A stretch of 64,000 nt of DNA from Pseudarcicella hirudinis (GTDB taxonomy: Bacteria; Bacteroidota; Bacteroidia; Cytophagales; Spirosomataceae). Positions 10,437 to 19,003 of the stretch are shown piece by piece (positions within the stretch are counted from its first letter, which is position 1; every line of letters starts with the position of its first letter). The stretch is taken from positions 305,777 to 369,776 of the forward strand of contig NZ_FOXH01000001.1 of NCBI RefSeq assembly GCF_900115665.1, written 5' to 3'. Made by a program: the position numbers and the translations under genes. Below the pieces are notes generated by a model. The model was given only the letters and a program-made list of their open reading frames with translations. It did not search any database and was not told the DNA's origin.

Positions 10437-11555
10437 ATGAATACCGACTTTCAATCCGTTTTTGAAAAATATTCCTGGCAGGAAATAAAAGAAAGCATTC
10501 TGGCTAAAACTTCAGCAGACGTGCAATCGGCATTGCGTTCAGATGGCAGACGTAATCTGGAAGATTTCAAAGCGCTGATTTCTCCGGCTGCCATGCCTTT
10601 TTTGGAGGAAATGGCACAATTAAGTCATAAATTAACTCAAAAACGTTTCGGGAAAACCATTCAGATGTATGTGCCTTTGTATCTTTCGAATGAATGCCAG
10701 AATATCTGTACGTATTGCGGATTTAGTTTTGACAATAAAATAAAACGCAAAACACTCAATGATGAAGAGATTTTGCAGGAGGTAAGGTTCATAAAATCAA
10801 TGGGTTATGATCATGTTCTGCTCGTGACCGGAGAAGCGAATCAAACTGTGGGAGTTCCATATTTAAAAAGGGTAATGCAGTTGATCCGGCCATATTTTTC
10901 TCTGATTTCAATGGAGGTACAACCTCTGGATGAAACTGATTATGAGGAGCTTATCGAAGAAGGGCTGAATACTGTGTTGGTCTATCAGGAAACTTATCAT
11001 CAGGAAGATTACCGCCTCCATCATCCTAAAGGAAAAAAGGCTAATTTTGAGTATCGTCTGCTGACGCCTGACCGCCTGGGAAAAGCTGGGATCCATAAAA
11101 TGGGTTTAGGCGTATTAATCGGTTTGGAGGATTGGCGGACAGATTGTTTTCTGACAGCTTTACATCTTGACTACCTTGAAAAAACATACTGGCAGACAAA
11201 ATATTCTATCTCTTTTCCCAGATTACGTCCTTTTTCCGGTGGACTAGATCCCAAAGTTGAAATGTCTGACCGTGAATTGGTTCAGTTGATTTGCGCATTC
11301 AGAATTTTCAATGAGGAAGTAGAGCTTTCTTTGTCCACCCGTGAAAATCCGGTTTTCAGAGATCATGTGATAAAACTTGGTATTACTTCAATCAGTGCAG
11401 GCTCTAAAACCAATCCGGGAGGATATGTAGTAGAACCGGAATCACTTGAACAATTTGAGATCAGTGACGAAAGGAGCCCGAAAGAAATTGCGGAAATGAT
11501 TGAAAGACAAGGTTATCAGCCTGTCTGGAAAGATTGGGAAAGTTGTTTTGTGTAA
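10437..11555 (+). CDS. thiH: 2-iminoacetate synthase ThiH (radical SAM tyrosine lyase)
   Basis: A 372-residue radical SAM enzyme that cleaves tyrosine to dehydroglycine and p-cresol for thiazole formation. The iron-sulfur motif is C87-x3-C91-x2-C94 (CQNICTYC). The C-terminal region has the typical STRENPVFRD and SAGSKTNPGGY motifs of ThiH. It is the last gene of the operon; the long terminator at 11584 follows. Release of p-cresol and the need for S-adenosylmethionine and a reductant are family knowledge. Confidence 0.97.
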   Translation: MNTDFQSVFEKYSWQEIKESILAKTSADVQSALRSDGRRNLEDFKALISPAAMPFLEEMAQLSHKLTQKRFGKTIQMYVPLYLSNECQNICTYCGFSFDNKIKRKTLNDEEILQEVRFIKSMGYDHVLLVTGEANQTVGVPYLKRVMQLIRPYFSLISMEVQPLDETDYEELIEEGLNTVLVYQETYHQEDYRLHHPKGKKANFEYRLLTPDRLGKAGIHKMGLGVLIGLEDWRTDCFLTALHLDYLEKTYWQTKYSISFPRLRPFSGGLDPKVEMSDRELVQLICAFRIFNEEVELSLSTRENPVFRDHVIKLGITSISAGSKTNPGGYVVEPESLEQFEISDERSPKEIAEMIERQGYQPVWKDWESCFV

Positions 11556-11583
11556 GATTTCCGGTCAGGAAATAAGGATATAG

Positions 11584-11640
11584 AAAGGGTTTACACAGAA
11601 ATCGGTCTTCAGATTTCTGTGTAAACCCTTTGAAGTTTTT
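11584..11640 (+). terminator. strong terminator hairpin of the thiamine operon
   Basis: A perfect 20-bp inverted repeat (11584-11603 with 11612-11631) with an 8-nt loop is followed by GAAG and six T residues. It lies 28 nt after the thiH stop. The unusually long stem makes it a robust end of the operon. Confidence 0.85.
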
Positions 11641-11885
11641 TCAGGTTACAACTTTGAGGAGTGAGGCCCGGTTGGTGGTCAGGAAGAACATTAATAAAAT
11701 GATAATGGTAAAATATTGATTGTTTTTTTTGACGGCTTGTCATAATAATCTACATATTTGTAAAATTTATATTCGAAAAATATAATAAACTCTTGATTAG
11801 GTGTAAAATTAAATGCTACAAGTGGGGTCCAGACCATGATTTATTAAATTTTCCATGAAATTATTGAGCCAAGAACCCTTTGAAA
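11641..11885. other. intergenic control region before the ECF sigma gene
   Basis: AT-rich DNA between the thi terminator and the sigma gene; with the terminator it makes a gap of about 330 nt. A TTTTTTTTG run (about 11724-11732) and TACATATTTG about 19 nt later resemble a -33/-7 promoter pair, but the -7 element has two extra bases, so the assignment is weak. No gene is visible. Confidence 0.4.
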
Positions 11886-12476
11886 ATGAAAATATCACTT
11901 GACAATTTAGATCAGCAAGTTACGGATTCTGAAATTTGGTGTCAGTTTAAAAGCGGTGATGAAAAGGCATTGAGTGAATTAATGAGCCGGTATTTTCGCT
12001 CTCTGCTTCATTATGGTACGAAGTTTACCAGGAAACACTCTTTAATTGAAGACGTAATACAGGATCTCTTTCTTGAACTTTTGGAGAGACGAAATTTTAT
12101 TGGAAATCCTCCATCCGTTAAAAACTACCTTTTTAAAGCCCTGAGAAATAACCTGATCCGTGCGATAAACGACGATTCCTTGTCGTTCAGCCTGATCGAA
12201 AAAGATGATTTGCTGGTTGAAATTGATAATATCGAAGAGATACTCGTAAAGGCAGATGAGTCAGAAGAGCTTCATTCTAAAATTAATCATTTTTTTACCC
12301 TGTTGTCGAAACGCCAGAAAGAAGCCTTATTTCTCAAATACTATGAAAACCTGAGCAATGATGAAATTGCACAGATTATGGGCATAAATAAACAGTCTGT
12401 ATCAAATCTCCTTCAACAGAGTATCACCATACTCCGTAATAACTGGGTGTTATTATTAATTATTTCTCTTCTTTAA
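11886..12476 (+). CDS. ECF-type RNA polymerase sigma factor of the PUL
   Basis: A 196-residue protein with sigma-70 region 2 (about residues 20-90, including LIEDVIQDLFLELLERR) and region 4 (about 138-188, LSKRQKEALFLKYYENLSNDEIAQ, helix-turn-helix). The ATG at 11886 is preferred over an in-frame TTG at 11880. The C-terminus ends in a hydrophobic stretch (WVLLLIISLL), a common feature of SusC-linked Bacteroidota ECF factors. It is followed by a FecR-type anti-sigma gene and a SusC with an STN domain. This is the standard trans-envelope switch in which substrate binding at SusC frees the sigma factor to activate the locus. Confidence 0.93.
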   Translation: MKISLDNLDQQVTDSEIWCQFKSGDEKALSELMSRYFRSLLHYGTKFTRKHSLIEDVIQDLFLELLERRNFIGNPPSVKNYLFKALRNNLIRAINDDSLSFSLIEKDDLLVEIDNIEEILVKADESEELHSKINHFFTLLSKRQKEALFLKYYENLSNDEIAQIMGINKQSVSNLLQQSITILRNNWVLLLIISLL

Positions 12477-12600
12477 TTTTCAGATTATCAGTCACTTATG
12501 GTTTGTTTGAAAAAATAATCGAAAAAATATGATTTGAAATGAGTATAAATGACACAATTTGTTCTAATCGTAGCAAAAGAGGATAAATCGCAAATTTTCT

Positions 12601-13710
12601 ATGAATAATTATGAAAATTTCAAAGCCATAGATTTTATAAATGACCCGTCATTCAGAGATTGGGTTTATGATAAAGAATTGGTTTCAGAAACACAGTGGA
12701 CTTCCTGGCTGGAATACCATCCTGAGAAAAAGGAGGAAGTAGAAATTGCGAAATTATACCTGCTCAGAATAGCAGATGATTTACCGCAGGTTTCAGATGA
12801 TTACGTTCGGGTGAAAGCAGATGATTTATTAAGAAAGTACCATACCCGGGAAAGTCTTCAGGAAAAGATCAGACCTGCGAATCATTTCTTCAGACGTTTT
12901 GCCATGGCAGCCTCCGTACTGCTGGTATTAGGTATTGGATTGACTTATTACATTAAGCATAAAAGTGCCGGAAATAAGGAAAAAAGCTTTATCGCCACAG
13001 AGCTGACGGAGAAAGATCAGATTGAAAAATTAAACAATACCGCTAGTCCTCAGGTTGTTACACTGGCTGATGGAAGTAAGGTGACATTAGAGCCTAACAG
13101 CTCCATTATTTATCCGATGACATTTGATGACGAGATCAGAAATGTGCAGTTAAAAGGTCAGGCGTTTTTTGAAGTCGTCAGAAATCCTGACAAGCCTTTT
13201 GTGGTACATTTTAATAACCTGATTGTAAAGGTGCTGGGTACAAGTTTTACCATCAGGTCATTTGACGAAGAGAAGAAAATGAGTGTCATTGTAAAAACAG
13301 GAAAAGTTTCTGTTTTTACAAAAGACGACTGGCAGAAAGTCAGACAAGACATAAATCCTTCTGTAAGAGGGATTATTCTGACAGCTAATCAGGAGATTTC
13401 GTATGAAAAAGAAGCCGCACAATACGAAAAGAAACTGGTAAATGACCCGATTATCATTGACCACGTGACAAAGGAAAACGATTTTATTTTTGAAGAATCT
13501 CCTTTGACAGAGGTTTTCAATAAGTTGGAAAAAGCTTACGGGATAAAGATTGTCGTGGATGAAAATCAGGTAAAAAATTGTACGCTTACGGCATCCCTGG
13601 CTGACGAGCCATTGATTGAGAAGCTCAACCTGATTTGTAAAGCCACCAATGCGCGCTATGAAATAATTGACGGTCAGATTGTCATGAATGTAAGAAGTTG
13701 TAAAAAGTAG
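12601..13710 (+). CDS. FecR-family anti-sigma factor
   Basis: A 369-residue inner-membrane protein. Residues 1-95 are the cytoplasmic sigma-binding part, one transmembrane segment spans about 99-117, and the FecR domain (LADGSKVTLEPNSSIIYP, about 155-260) lies in the periplasm. The C-terminal DUF4974 domain (about 298-365, SPLTEVFNKLEKAYGIKI) is thought to contact the SusC N-terminal STN domain. It sits between the sigma gene and susC and should hold the sigma factor inactive until SusC signals. Confidence 0.94.
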   Translation: MNNYENFKAIDFINDPSFRDWVYDKELVSETQWTSWLEYHPEKKEEVEIAKLYLLRIADDLPQVSDDYVRVKADDLLRKYHTRESLQEKIRPANHFFRRFAMAASVLLVLGIGLTYYIKHKSAGNKEKSFIATELTEKDQIEKLNNTASPQVVTLADGSKVTLEPNSSIIYPMTFDDEIRNVQLKGQAFFEVVRNPDKPFVVHFNNLIVKVLGTSFTIRSFDEEKKMSVIVKTGKVSVFTKDDWQKVRQDINPSVRGIILTANQEISYEKEAAQYEKKLVNDPIIIDHVTKENDFIFEESPLTEVFNKLEKAYGIKIVVDENQVKNCTLTASLADEPLIEKLNLICKATNARYEIIDGQIVMNVRSCKK

Positions 13711-13780
13711 AAATCATTATCCCATAATTTTAAATCTTAAACTATGAAAACATAATTTTACCTGATCTTCCACAAAAAAA

Positions 13781-13805
13781 CCGATAGTGTTTGCACCACC
13801 ATCGG
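13781..13805 (-). terminator. minus-strand terminator hairpin of the antisense RNA
   Basis: A 9-bp stem (13781-13789 with 13797-13805) with a 7-nt loop; on the minus strand it is followed by T7 (13780-13774). On the plus strand no T run follows, and one pair becomes a mismatch. Confidence 0.65.
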
Positions 13806-13816
13806 CTTAAGTTTAT

Positions 13817-13873
13817 TTCCCCGGTTTATTGACTTATCAATGAAGGTTTTTTTGCACAAAACCTTCGGGGGAA
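13817..13873 (+). repeat. nested stem-loop in the susC leader
   Basis: An outer stem TTCCCC (13817-13822) with GGGGAA (13868-13873) encloses a perfect 9-bp hairpin (13842-13850 with 13858-13866). The 7-nt loop TTTGCAC is identical to the loop of the hairpin at 13781-13805. It lies entirely within the susC 5' leader and the predicted antisense RNA. Confidence 0.6.
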
Positions 13874-13912
13874 TGTTTTGTCCAGTAGTTTCCAAAACCG
13901 AATCAAAACAGT

Positions 13913-13943
13913 CAAAAGTATGAAAATGAACCAAGATTCCCAA
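13913..13943 (-). promoter_or_regulatory. minus-strand promoter of the predicted antisense RNA
   Basis: On the minus strand: TTG (13943-13941), 20 nt, TACTTTTG (13920-13913), matching TTG-N19-21-TAnnTTTG. The -7 element overlaps the proposed susC start codon at 13920. Confidence 0.6.
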
Positions 13944-16900
13944 CGATTACTATTAATTATTATGAAGGTGACGTTGATTCAATTTTGTATGGTTGTGCTT
14001 TTTACCAGCTTAGTAATGGGTAGAGATGCTCATGCTCAGGAGGTTCTCAATCAGCAAATAACCCTTAAGGCAGAGAATAGTGACATCAAATCAATTTTGT
14101 CTTTGGTCGAACGACAGGTTGATGTCAAATTTATGTACAGTGCAGAGGTAATTCAGTCAAAACGCAAGGTTTCAATTTCAGCGAAAAACGAACGCCTTTC
14201 TGAATTACTGATGAAATTATTAACCCCTCTGAAAATCTCATTTGAAGTAAACAAGAAAAGAATATTATTGACCAGCAGTGAGATACCCAGTGTCGAAGCA
14301 CTCGAATCAAGGTCCCTCGCCGAAACAGAATCCGCGCTTATTACGGTTTCAGGAACGGTTATCAATAACAAAGGAGAAGGTATCCCGGGAGTTACCATCC
14401 GTGAAAAAGACACGAACACCGGCGCAGTAACTGACGTAAACGGCAAATTCACCATTTCTGTAAGAAATGAGCAATCTGTTCTTATTTTTACCTCAATCGG
14501 GTATAAACCTTCTGAAATTCAGGTTTCAAAACAGAAAATTATTAACCTGACCCTGAGCGATGATAATACACAGCTTAATGAAATTGTGGTAATCGGTTAT
14601 GGAACACAAAAGAAAAGTGAACTCACCAGTGCGGTTGCTACAGTGAAGTCTGAAAATTTCATAAAAGGCGCCGTAACTGATGCAGGACAATTATTGCAGG
14701 GAAAAGTAGCAGGTTTAACGATCGGTTCACCAAGCGGCGATCCGACTTCAACCTCTCAGATCGTACTTCGCGGGATCAGCTCAATCAATTCCAGCACCGA
14801 TCCCCTGGTGTTAATCGATGGTATTCCGGGTGGTTTGAATACAGTGGCACCTGAAGACATTGAGTCGATCGATGTTTTGAAAGATGGTTCTGCAGCAGCT
14901 ATTTACGGAACCAGAGGAACCAACGGGGTAATTCTGATTACTACCCGCAGAGCCAATGGCAATATTGAACCTTCGATAGAATACAACGGATATGTAAGTA
15001 CCCAGACAATTGCCAGAAAACCGGAAATGTTCAGCGCCTCAGATTACCGGAATCTTATTAAACAAGGAGTACCGTTTGAAGACCTGGGAAGTGATACCGA
15101 CTGGTTGAAAGCAACGACACGCACCCCGTTGATTCATGTTCATAACCTGACACTGAGAGGTGGTAACAGCAGGACAAATTATCTTGCAAATGTTAATTAT
15201 CGCTCTTTTGAAGGGATTTTTCAGAAATCAGATAATCGTACACTGACCGGACGACTGGATGTGAATCACAATATGTTTGATGGAAAACTGAAATTAAACA
15301 TCAATTTTATCAATACAAATAATGCTTATACTACTACAGGAGACGGTGTTAGTTTTAACGGGGGTGCTTATCGTCAGGCCCTGATACGGAACCCTACTTC
15401 TCCGATTAAAAACCCTGACGGAAGCTGGTTTGAACAACCCGGGATTTATGTATATGAGAATCCGCTGGCACGTTTGTATGAATCTGACGGAGAAAATACT
15501 TCTCAGAATACCCGTCTTGCCGGAAGTCTTTCTTTCTTACCGGTTAACGGACTTGAAATGAAGGCTTTGTTCTCACAAAACCGATTCAACCAGATAAGAG
15601 GATATTCAGAAACTAAAAACCATATTTCTACCATCAGAGATACCAAAAACGGGTATGCTTCCAGAGGAACTACCCAGAACACTGACGGGCTGATAGAATT
15701 AACGGCTGAATACCGCAAAACAATGGATGACCATAAGTTCTCCGCCTTGGCTGGTTACAGTTATCAGGATTTTCTGAGCGAAGATTACTGGATGCAAAAC
15801 TGGGATTTTCCTACAGATAAATTCACTTATAATAACATCGGAACCGGGAATGCTTTGAAAAAAGGCTTAGCCCCGATTTACAGCAATAAGCTGGCTTCTA
15901 ACCTGATCGGATTTTTCGGAAGGGTTACTTATAGTTATGCAGATAAGTACATTTTATTAGCCAGTTTAAGACATGAGGCTTCTTCAAAACTTTTGGGAGC
16001 TATTGAGCCATGGGGTAATTTCCCCGCAGTTTCAGTAGGCTGGAAGATTAACAAAGAGTCATTCCTGAGCAATGCAAAAGGAATAGACGAATTGAAACTT
16101 CGTGCAGGTTATGGGGTAACAGGTACTGTTCCCGGAGCTTCTTTTCTGGGAGTAAGCCGATTAGGTTATTCAGGAAACTTTCTGGTAAACGGTCAATGGG
16201 TACAGAATCTGGCCCCGATTAATAACCCTAACCCGTATCTGCGCTGGGAAGAAAAACACGAGACCAACGTCGGAGTTGATTTTTCTTTTCTTAAATCAAG
16301 GGTTTCCGGTTCTTTGGACTTCTATAACCGCCGGACAAATGGCCTGATTTATGATTATCCGGTGCCAACTCCTCCCAATTTATATCCCTTTACCACTGCC
16401 AATGTCGGGGTAATGGAAAATAAAGGAATTGAAGTAATGGTGAATGTAGCAGTTGTGAGAAGCAAGGATTTTGACTGGAACGCCAGTTTTAATTATTCAA
16501 CCAATGCCAATAAACTGGTATCCCTGTCAAACGATCAGTATAAAACAACCAATGACTTTTTTACGACTGGATATACCGGAGAACCCATTCAGACTTATAC
16601 ACACAGAGTGCAGGTTGGAGAAAAAATCGGTAACTTCTATGGTTATAAAGTAGTGGATGTTACAGATGACGGAAAGTGGATTTATGAAACAAAAACCGGA
16701 GAGCGCTCAACGGATAAAGGCGGAGAAGAGAATAAGAAAATTTTGGGCAATGGTTTGCCTGCTTTCTATGCGGGCTGGAATAATAATTTCCGTTACAAAA
16801 ACTTCGATTTAAGCATCACTATGAGAGGTGCTTTTGATTATCAGATTCTTAATTTCCAGAGAATGTATTATGAAAATCCTGGAATTACCCAGTATAATCA

Positions 16901-17222
16901 ATTGAAAACAGCACAGGATAAAGTTTTTGGCAAAGCAGTTCTCAATAAAAACACTCCGCTTGAATACAACAGTTACTATATTGAAAATGGAGATTTCTGG
17001 AAAATTGACAATATTACACTCGGCTATAATTTTACTCATCCGATTTTTAAAGTTATCAAAAGAGCAAGATTATATGTTGCCGTACTGAATAGTTTAACGA
17101 TAACAGGATACAAAGGAATTGATCCGGAAGTGAACCGTGGTGGTTTGTCACCGGGCAATGATGACCGTGATAAATATCCTACTGTCCGCACTTTTACATT
17201 CGGGATGAATTTGAATTTTTAA
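13920..17222 (+). CDS. SusC-family TonB-dependent outer membrane transporter with STN domain
   Basis: A protein of about 1100 residues from the ATG at 13920; an upstream in-frame TTG at 13878 is less likely. It has a signal peptide ending near HAQE, an STN domain (about residues 45-118), a carboxypeptidase-regulatory-like beta sandwich (about 140-210), the TonB-plug start VVIGYGTQKKSELTSA, and a 22-strand barrel ending in FGMNLNF. With SusD it imports glycan oligosaccharides. The STN domain marks it as the signalling partner of the FecR/sigma pair upstream. It is first in the operon susC-susD-ASPIC-PAP2-ASPIC-DUF1680 genes. The leader contains hairpins and a probable antisense RNA. Confidence 0.96.
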   Translation: MKMNQDSQRLLLIIMKVTLIQFCMVVLFTSLVMGRDAHAQEVLNQQITLKAENSDIKSILSLVERQVDVKFMYSAEVIQSKRKVSISAKNERLSELLMKLLTPLKISFEVNKKRILLTSSEIPSVEALESRSLAETESALITVSGTVINNKGEGIPGVTIREKDTNTGAVTDVNGKFTISVRNEQSVLIFTSIGYKPSEIQVSKQKIINLTLSDDNTQLNEIVVIGYGTQKKSELTSAVATVKSENFIKGAVTDAGQLLQGKVAGLTIGSPSGDPTSTSQIVLRGISSINSSTDPLVLIDGIPGGLNTVAPEDIESIDVLKDGSAAAIYGTRGTNGVILITTRRANGNIEPSIEYNGYVSTQTIARKPEMFSASDYRNLIKQGVPFEDLGSDTDWLKATTRTPLIHVHNLTLRGGNSRTNYLANVNYRSFEGIFQKSDNRTLTGRLDVNHNMFDGKLKLNINFINTNNAYTTTGDGVSFNGGAYRQALIRNPTSPIKNPDGSWFEQPGIYVYENPLARLYESDGENTSQNTRLAGSLSFLPVNGLEMKALFSQNRFNQIRGYSETKNHISTIRDTKNGYASRGTTQNTDGLIELTAEYRKTMDDHKFSALAGYSYQDFLSEDYWMQNWDFPTDKFTYNNIGTGNALKKGLAPIYSNKLASNLIGFFGRVTYSYADKYILLASLRHEASSKLLGAIEPWGNFPAVSVGWKINKESFLSNAKGIDELKLRAGYGVTGTVPGASFLGVSRLGYSGNFLVNGQWVQNLAPINNPNPYLRWEEKHETNVGVDFSFLKSRVSGSLDFYNRRTNGLIYDYPVPTPPNLYPFTTANVGVMENKGIEVMVNVAVVRSKDFDWNASFNYSTNANKLVSLSNDQYKTTNDFFTTGYTGEPIQTYTHRVQVGEKIGNFYGYKVVDVTDDGKWIYETKTGERSTDKGGEENKKILGNGLPAFYAGWNNNFRYKNFDLSITMRGAFDYQILNFQRMYYENPGITQYNQLKTAQDKVFGKAVLNKNTPLEYNSYYIENGDFWKIDNITLGYNFTHPIFKVIKRARLYVAVLNSLTITGYKGIDPEVNRGGLSPGNDDRDKYPTVRTFTFGMNLNF

Positions 17223-17250
17223 GTTTTTTAACTTGGCAATTTTTCAAAAT

Positions 17251-18891
17251 ATGAAATCTAATATGAAAACAATATACAGAACATTAGGGGTTATAGGTTT
17301 TTTAGGAGGAATAGGTATTTTAGCCAATTCCTGTACAAAACTGGAAGACCGTAATTTCTCACAGCTTGTCAGCAGTCAGTTTGTTCCAACTTCAGCAGAT
17401 CTTTCCTCCCTGGTGGGCCCGGCTTACGGGAACTGGAGGAGCCTTATGATGGGAGGAAATTCATTTTTCAGAACACAGGAAATTTCGGCTGATGAAATTG
17501 TTATTCCGGCAAGACCGAATGGTTGGGTAGATGGTGGAATTTACCGGAGGATGCACGAACACGTTTGGACTCCCCAGGAAGGGAATGCCTCTGATAACTG
17601 GAATAATGCCTTCGGAGGAATTACCAATTGCAACAGAATTATATACCAGATAGAATCAGGGCAGATTCCCGTAGCTACCGGGAAAGAGAATATCCTTGCT
17701 GAGTTAAAAGTGCTGAGGGCATCTTATTATTATACACTTTGTGACATTTTCGGCAATGTACCGATTGTAACAAAGTTTGACGTTCCGGCAGGTTTCCTTC
17801 CTGACCAGAGCCAGAGAAAAGATGTATATGCTTTTATTGTGAAAGAAATTACAGATGCTTTGCCTGTTTTAAGTACTAATTCTGATAAAACAACTTATGG
17901 CCGTTTTAACAATAAATGGGCAGCTTTGGCATTACTTGCCAAAGTTTATCTGAATGCGAAGGTCTATTCCGGAACAGAAGAACTGGACAAATGCCTTGCA
18001 GCCTGTGAAGAGATTATCACTTCCGGTAAATTTCAATTAGAGAGCAACCAGAAAGATATCTTTAAAACGGCAAATGAAAACTCGAAGGAAATCATTTTTG
18101 CCATTCCTTTTGATGAAATTTATGCAGGAGGTTTTAACCTTGTCATGGAGACTCTTCAGCCGGCAAATCAGAAGACGTATAATGTAGAGAGTGCATGTTG
18201 GGGAGGTACCTGCGCTATTCCGCAATTTATCGATACCTATGATCCTGAAGATAGTCGTTTGAAGGATACCTGGATTCAGGGACAGCAATATGCGGCAGAT
18301 GGTACTCCGTTAACAGGGAGTTTCAGAGCTTTTAACGGGAAACCACTCAATTTCATTAACCAGCTGCCCGGTGTTGATTCTTCAGAGGAAGTTCACGGGT
18401 TTCGTCTTGGAAAATATGAATTTAAACAGGGTATCAGGATAAATATGAGTAATGACGTGCCTTTGTTCAGATATACTGATATTTTAATGACAAAGGCTGA
18501 ATGTCTTTTGAGAAAAGGAAATGCTGATGCGGCTGCTTTGATTGTAACACAGGTAAGACAAAGAAGTTTCAGGAATAATCCTCAGAAAGCAATCGTTATG
18601 GGAAATGACTTGCTGAAAGGCAGTGTTTACCAATATGGATTGTCGAGGAATGGTGTAATTACCCTGAAAGAAGGGGGTACAGATATTCAATATGGCAGAT
18701 TTTTGGATGAATTAGGCTGGGAGTTTGCTATGGAAGGCCGCCGCCGTCAGGATATGGTTCGTTTTGGCATTTTTACCAAAAAATCATGGCTTTCGCATAA
18801 ACCTAACGGAGATTACCGGAATTTACTGCCTATTCCGCAGGCTGAACTCAATAAAAACTCAAAACTAAAACAAAATCAGGGCTATAATTAA
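17251..18891 (+). CDS. SusD/RagB-family glycan-binding lipoprotein
   Basis: About 546 residues from the ATG at 17251; a second ATG at 17263 is equally plausible and the in-frame TTG at 17233 less so. A lipoprotein signal ends LANSC (Cys 28). The N-terminal TPR-like region and the C-terminal SusD domain (LGWEFAMEGRRRQDMVRFG, then LLPIPQAELNKN) are typical. It forms the surface lid of the SusC channel and binds the glycan. It starts 28 nt after the susC stop. A terminator-like hairpin follows the stop, which may lower expression of the genes further downstream. Confidence 0.95.
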   Translation: MKSNMKTIYRTLGVIGFLGGIGILANSCTKLEDRNFSQLVSSQFVPTSADLSSLVGPAYGNWRSLMMGGNSFFRTQEISADEIVIPARPNGWVDGGIYRRMHEHVWTPQEGNASDNWNNAFGGITNCNRIIYQIESGQIPVATGKENILAELKVLRASYYYTLCDIFGNVPIVTKFDVPAGFLPDQSQRKDVYAFIVKEITDALPVLSTNSDKTTYGRFNNKWAALALLAKVYLNAKVYSGTEELDKCLAACEEIITSGKFQLESNQKDIFKTANENSKEIIFAIPFDEIYAGGFNLVMETLQPANQKTYNVESACWGGTCAIPQFIDTYDPEDSRLKDTWIQGQQYAADGTPLTGSFRAFNGKPLNFINQLPGVDSSEEVHGFRLGKYEFKQGIRINMSNDVPLFRYTDILMTKAECLLRKGNADAAALIVTQVRQRSFRNNPQKAIVMGNDLLKGSVYQYGLSRNGVITLKEGGTDIQYGRFLDELGWEFAMEGRRRQDMVRFGIFTKKSWLSHKPNGDYRNLLPIPQAELNKNSKLKQNQGYN

Positions 18892-18904
18892 AACCCCTGA
18901 AATC

Positions 18905-18948
18905 AGCTCAACCGGAATCAATAACCTGGTTTCGGTTGGGCTTTATCT
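18905..18948 (+). terminator. intra-operon terminator-like hairpin after susD
   Basis: A 13-bp stem (18905-18917 with 18930-18942, two G-U wobble pairs) and a 12-nt loop are followed by TTTATCTT. The T tract is imperfect, so partial read-through into the ASPIC gene at 19004 is likely. Confidence 0.6.
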
Positions 18949-19003
18949 TAAGGATTTTAAGGAAATAGTTGAACCAAAATACCAATTGACCAAACAGTAA
19001 TTC

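Larger units (their letters stand above)
13774..13906 (-). ncRNA. predicted cis-antisense small RNA opposite the susC leader
   Basis: A minus-strand transcription unit of about 130 nt is predicted. Its promoter is TTG at 13943-13941, 20 nt, then TACTTTTG at 13920-13913, a perfect Bacteroidota promoter. Its terminator is a 9-bp hairpin (13805-13797 with 13789-13781) followed by seven T residues on the minus strand (13780-13774). One pair is G-U in the minus RNA but an A-C mismatch on the plus strand, so the hairpin is built for the minus direction. The RNA would cover the susC 5' leader just upstream of the start codon. Antisense RNAs of this kind (DonS type) repress PULs in Bacteroides; here it is an inference from sequence. 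Confidence 0.6.

Noticed and set aside
11880-11885. TTG start for the ECF sigma factor
   Set aside because: An ATG two codons later (11886) gives the same protein with a normal start.
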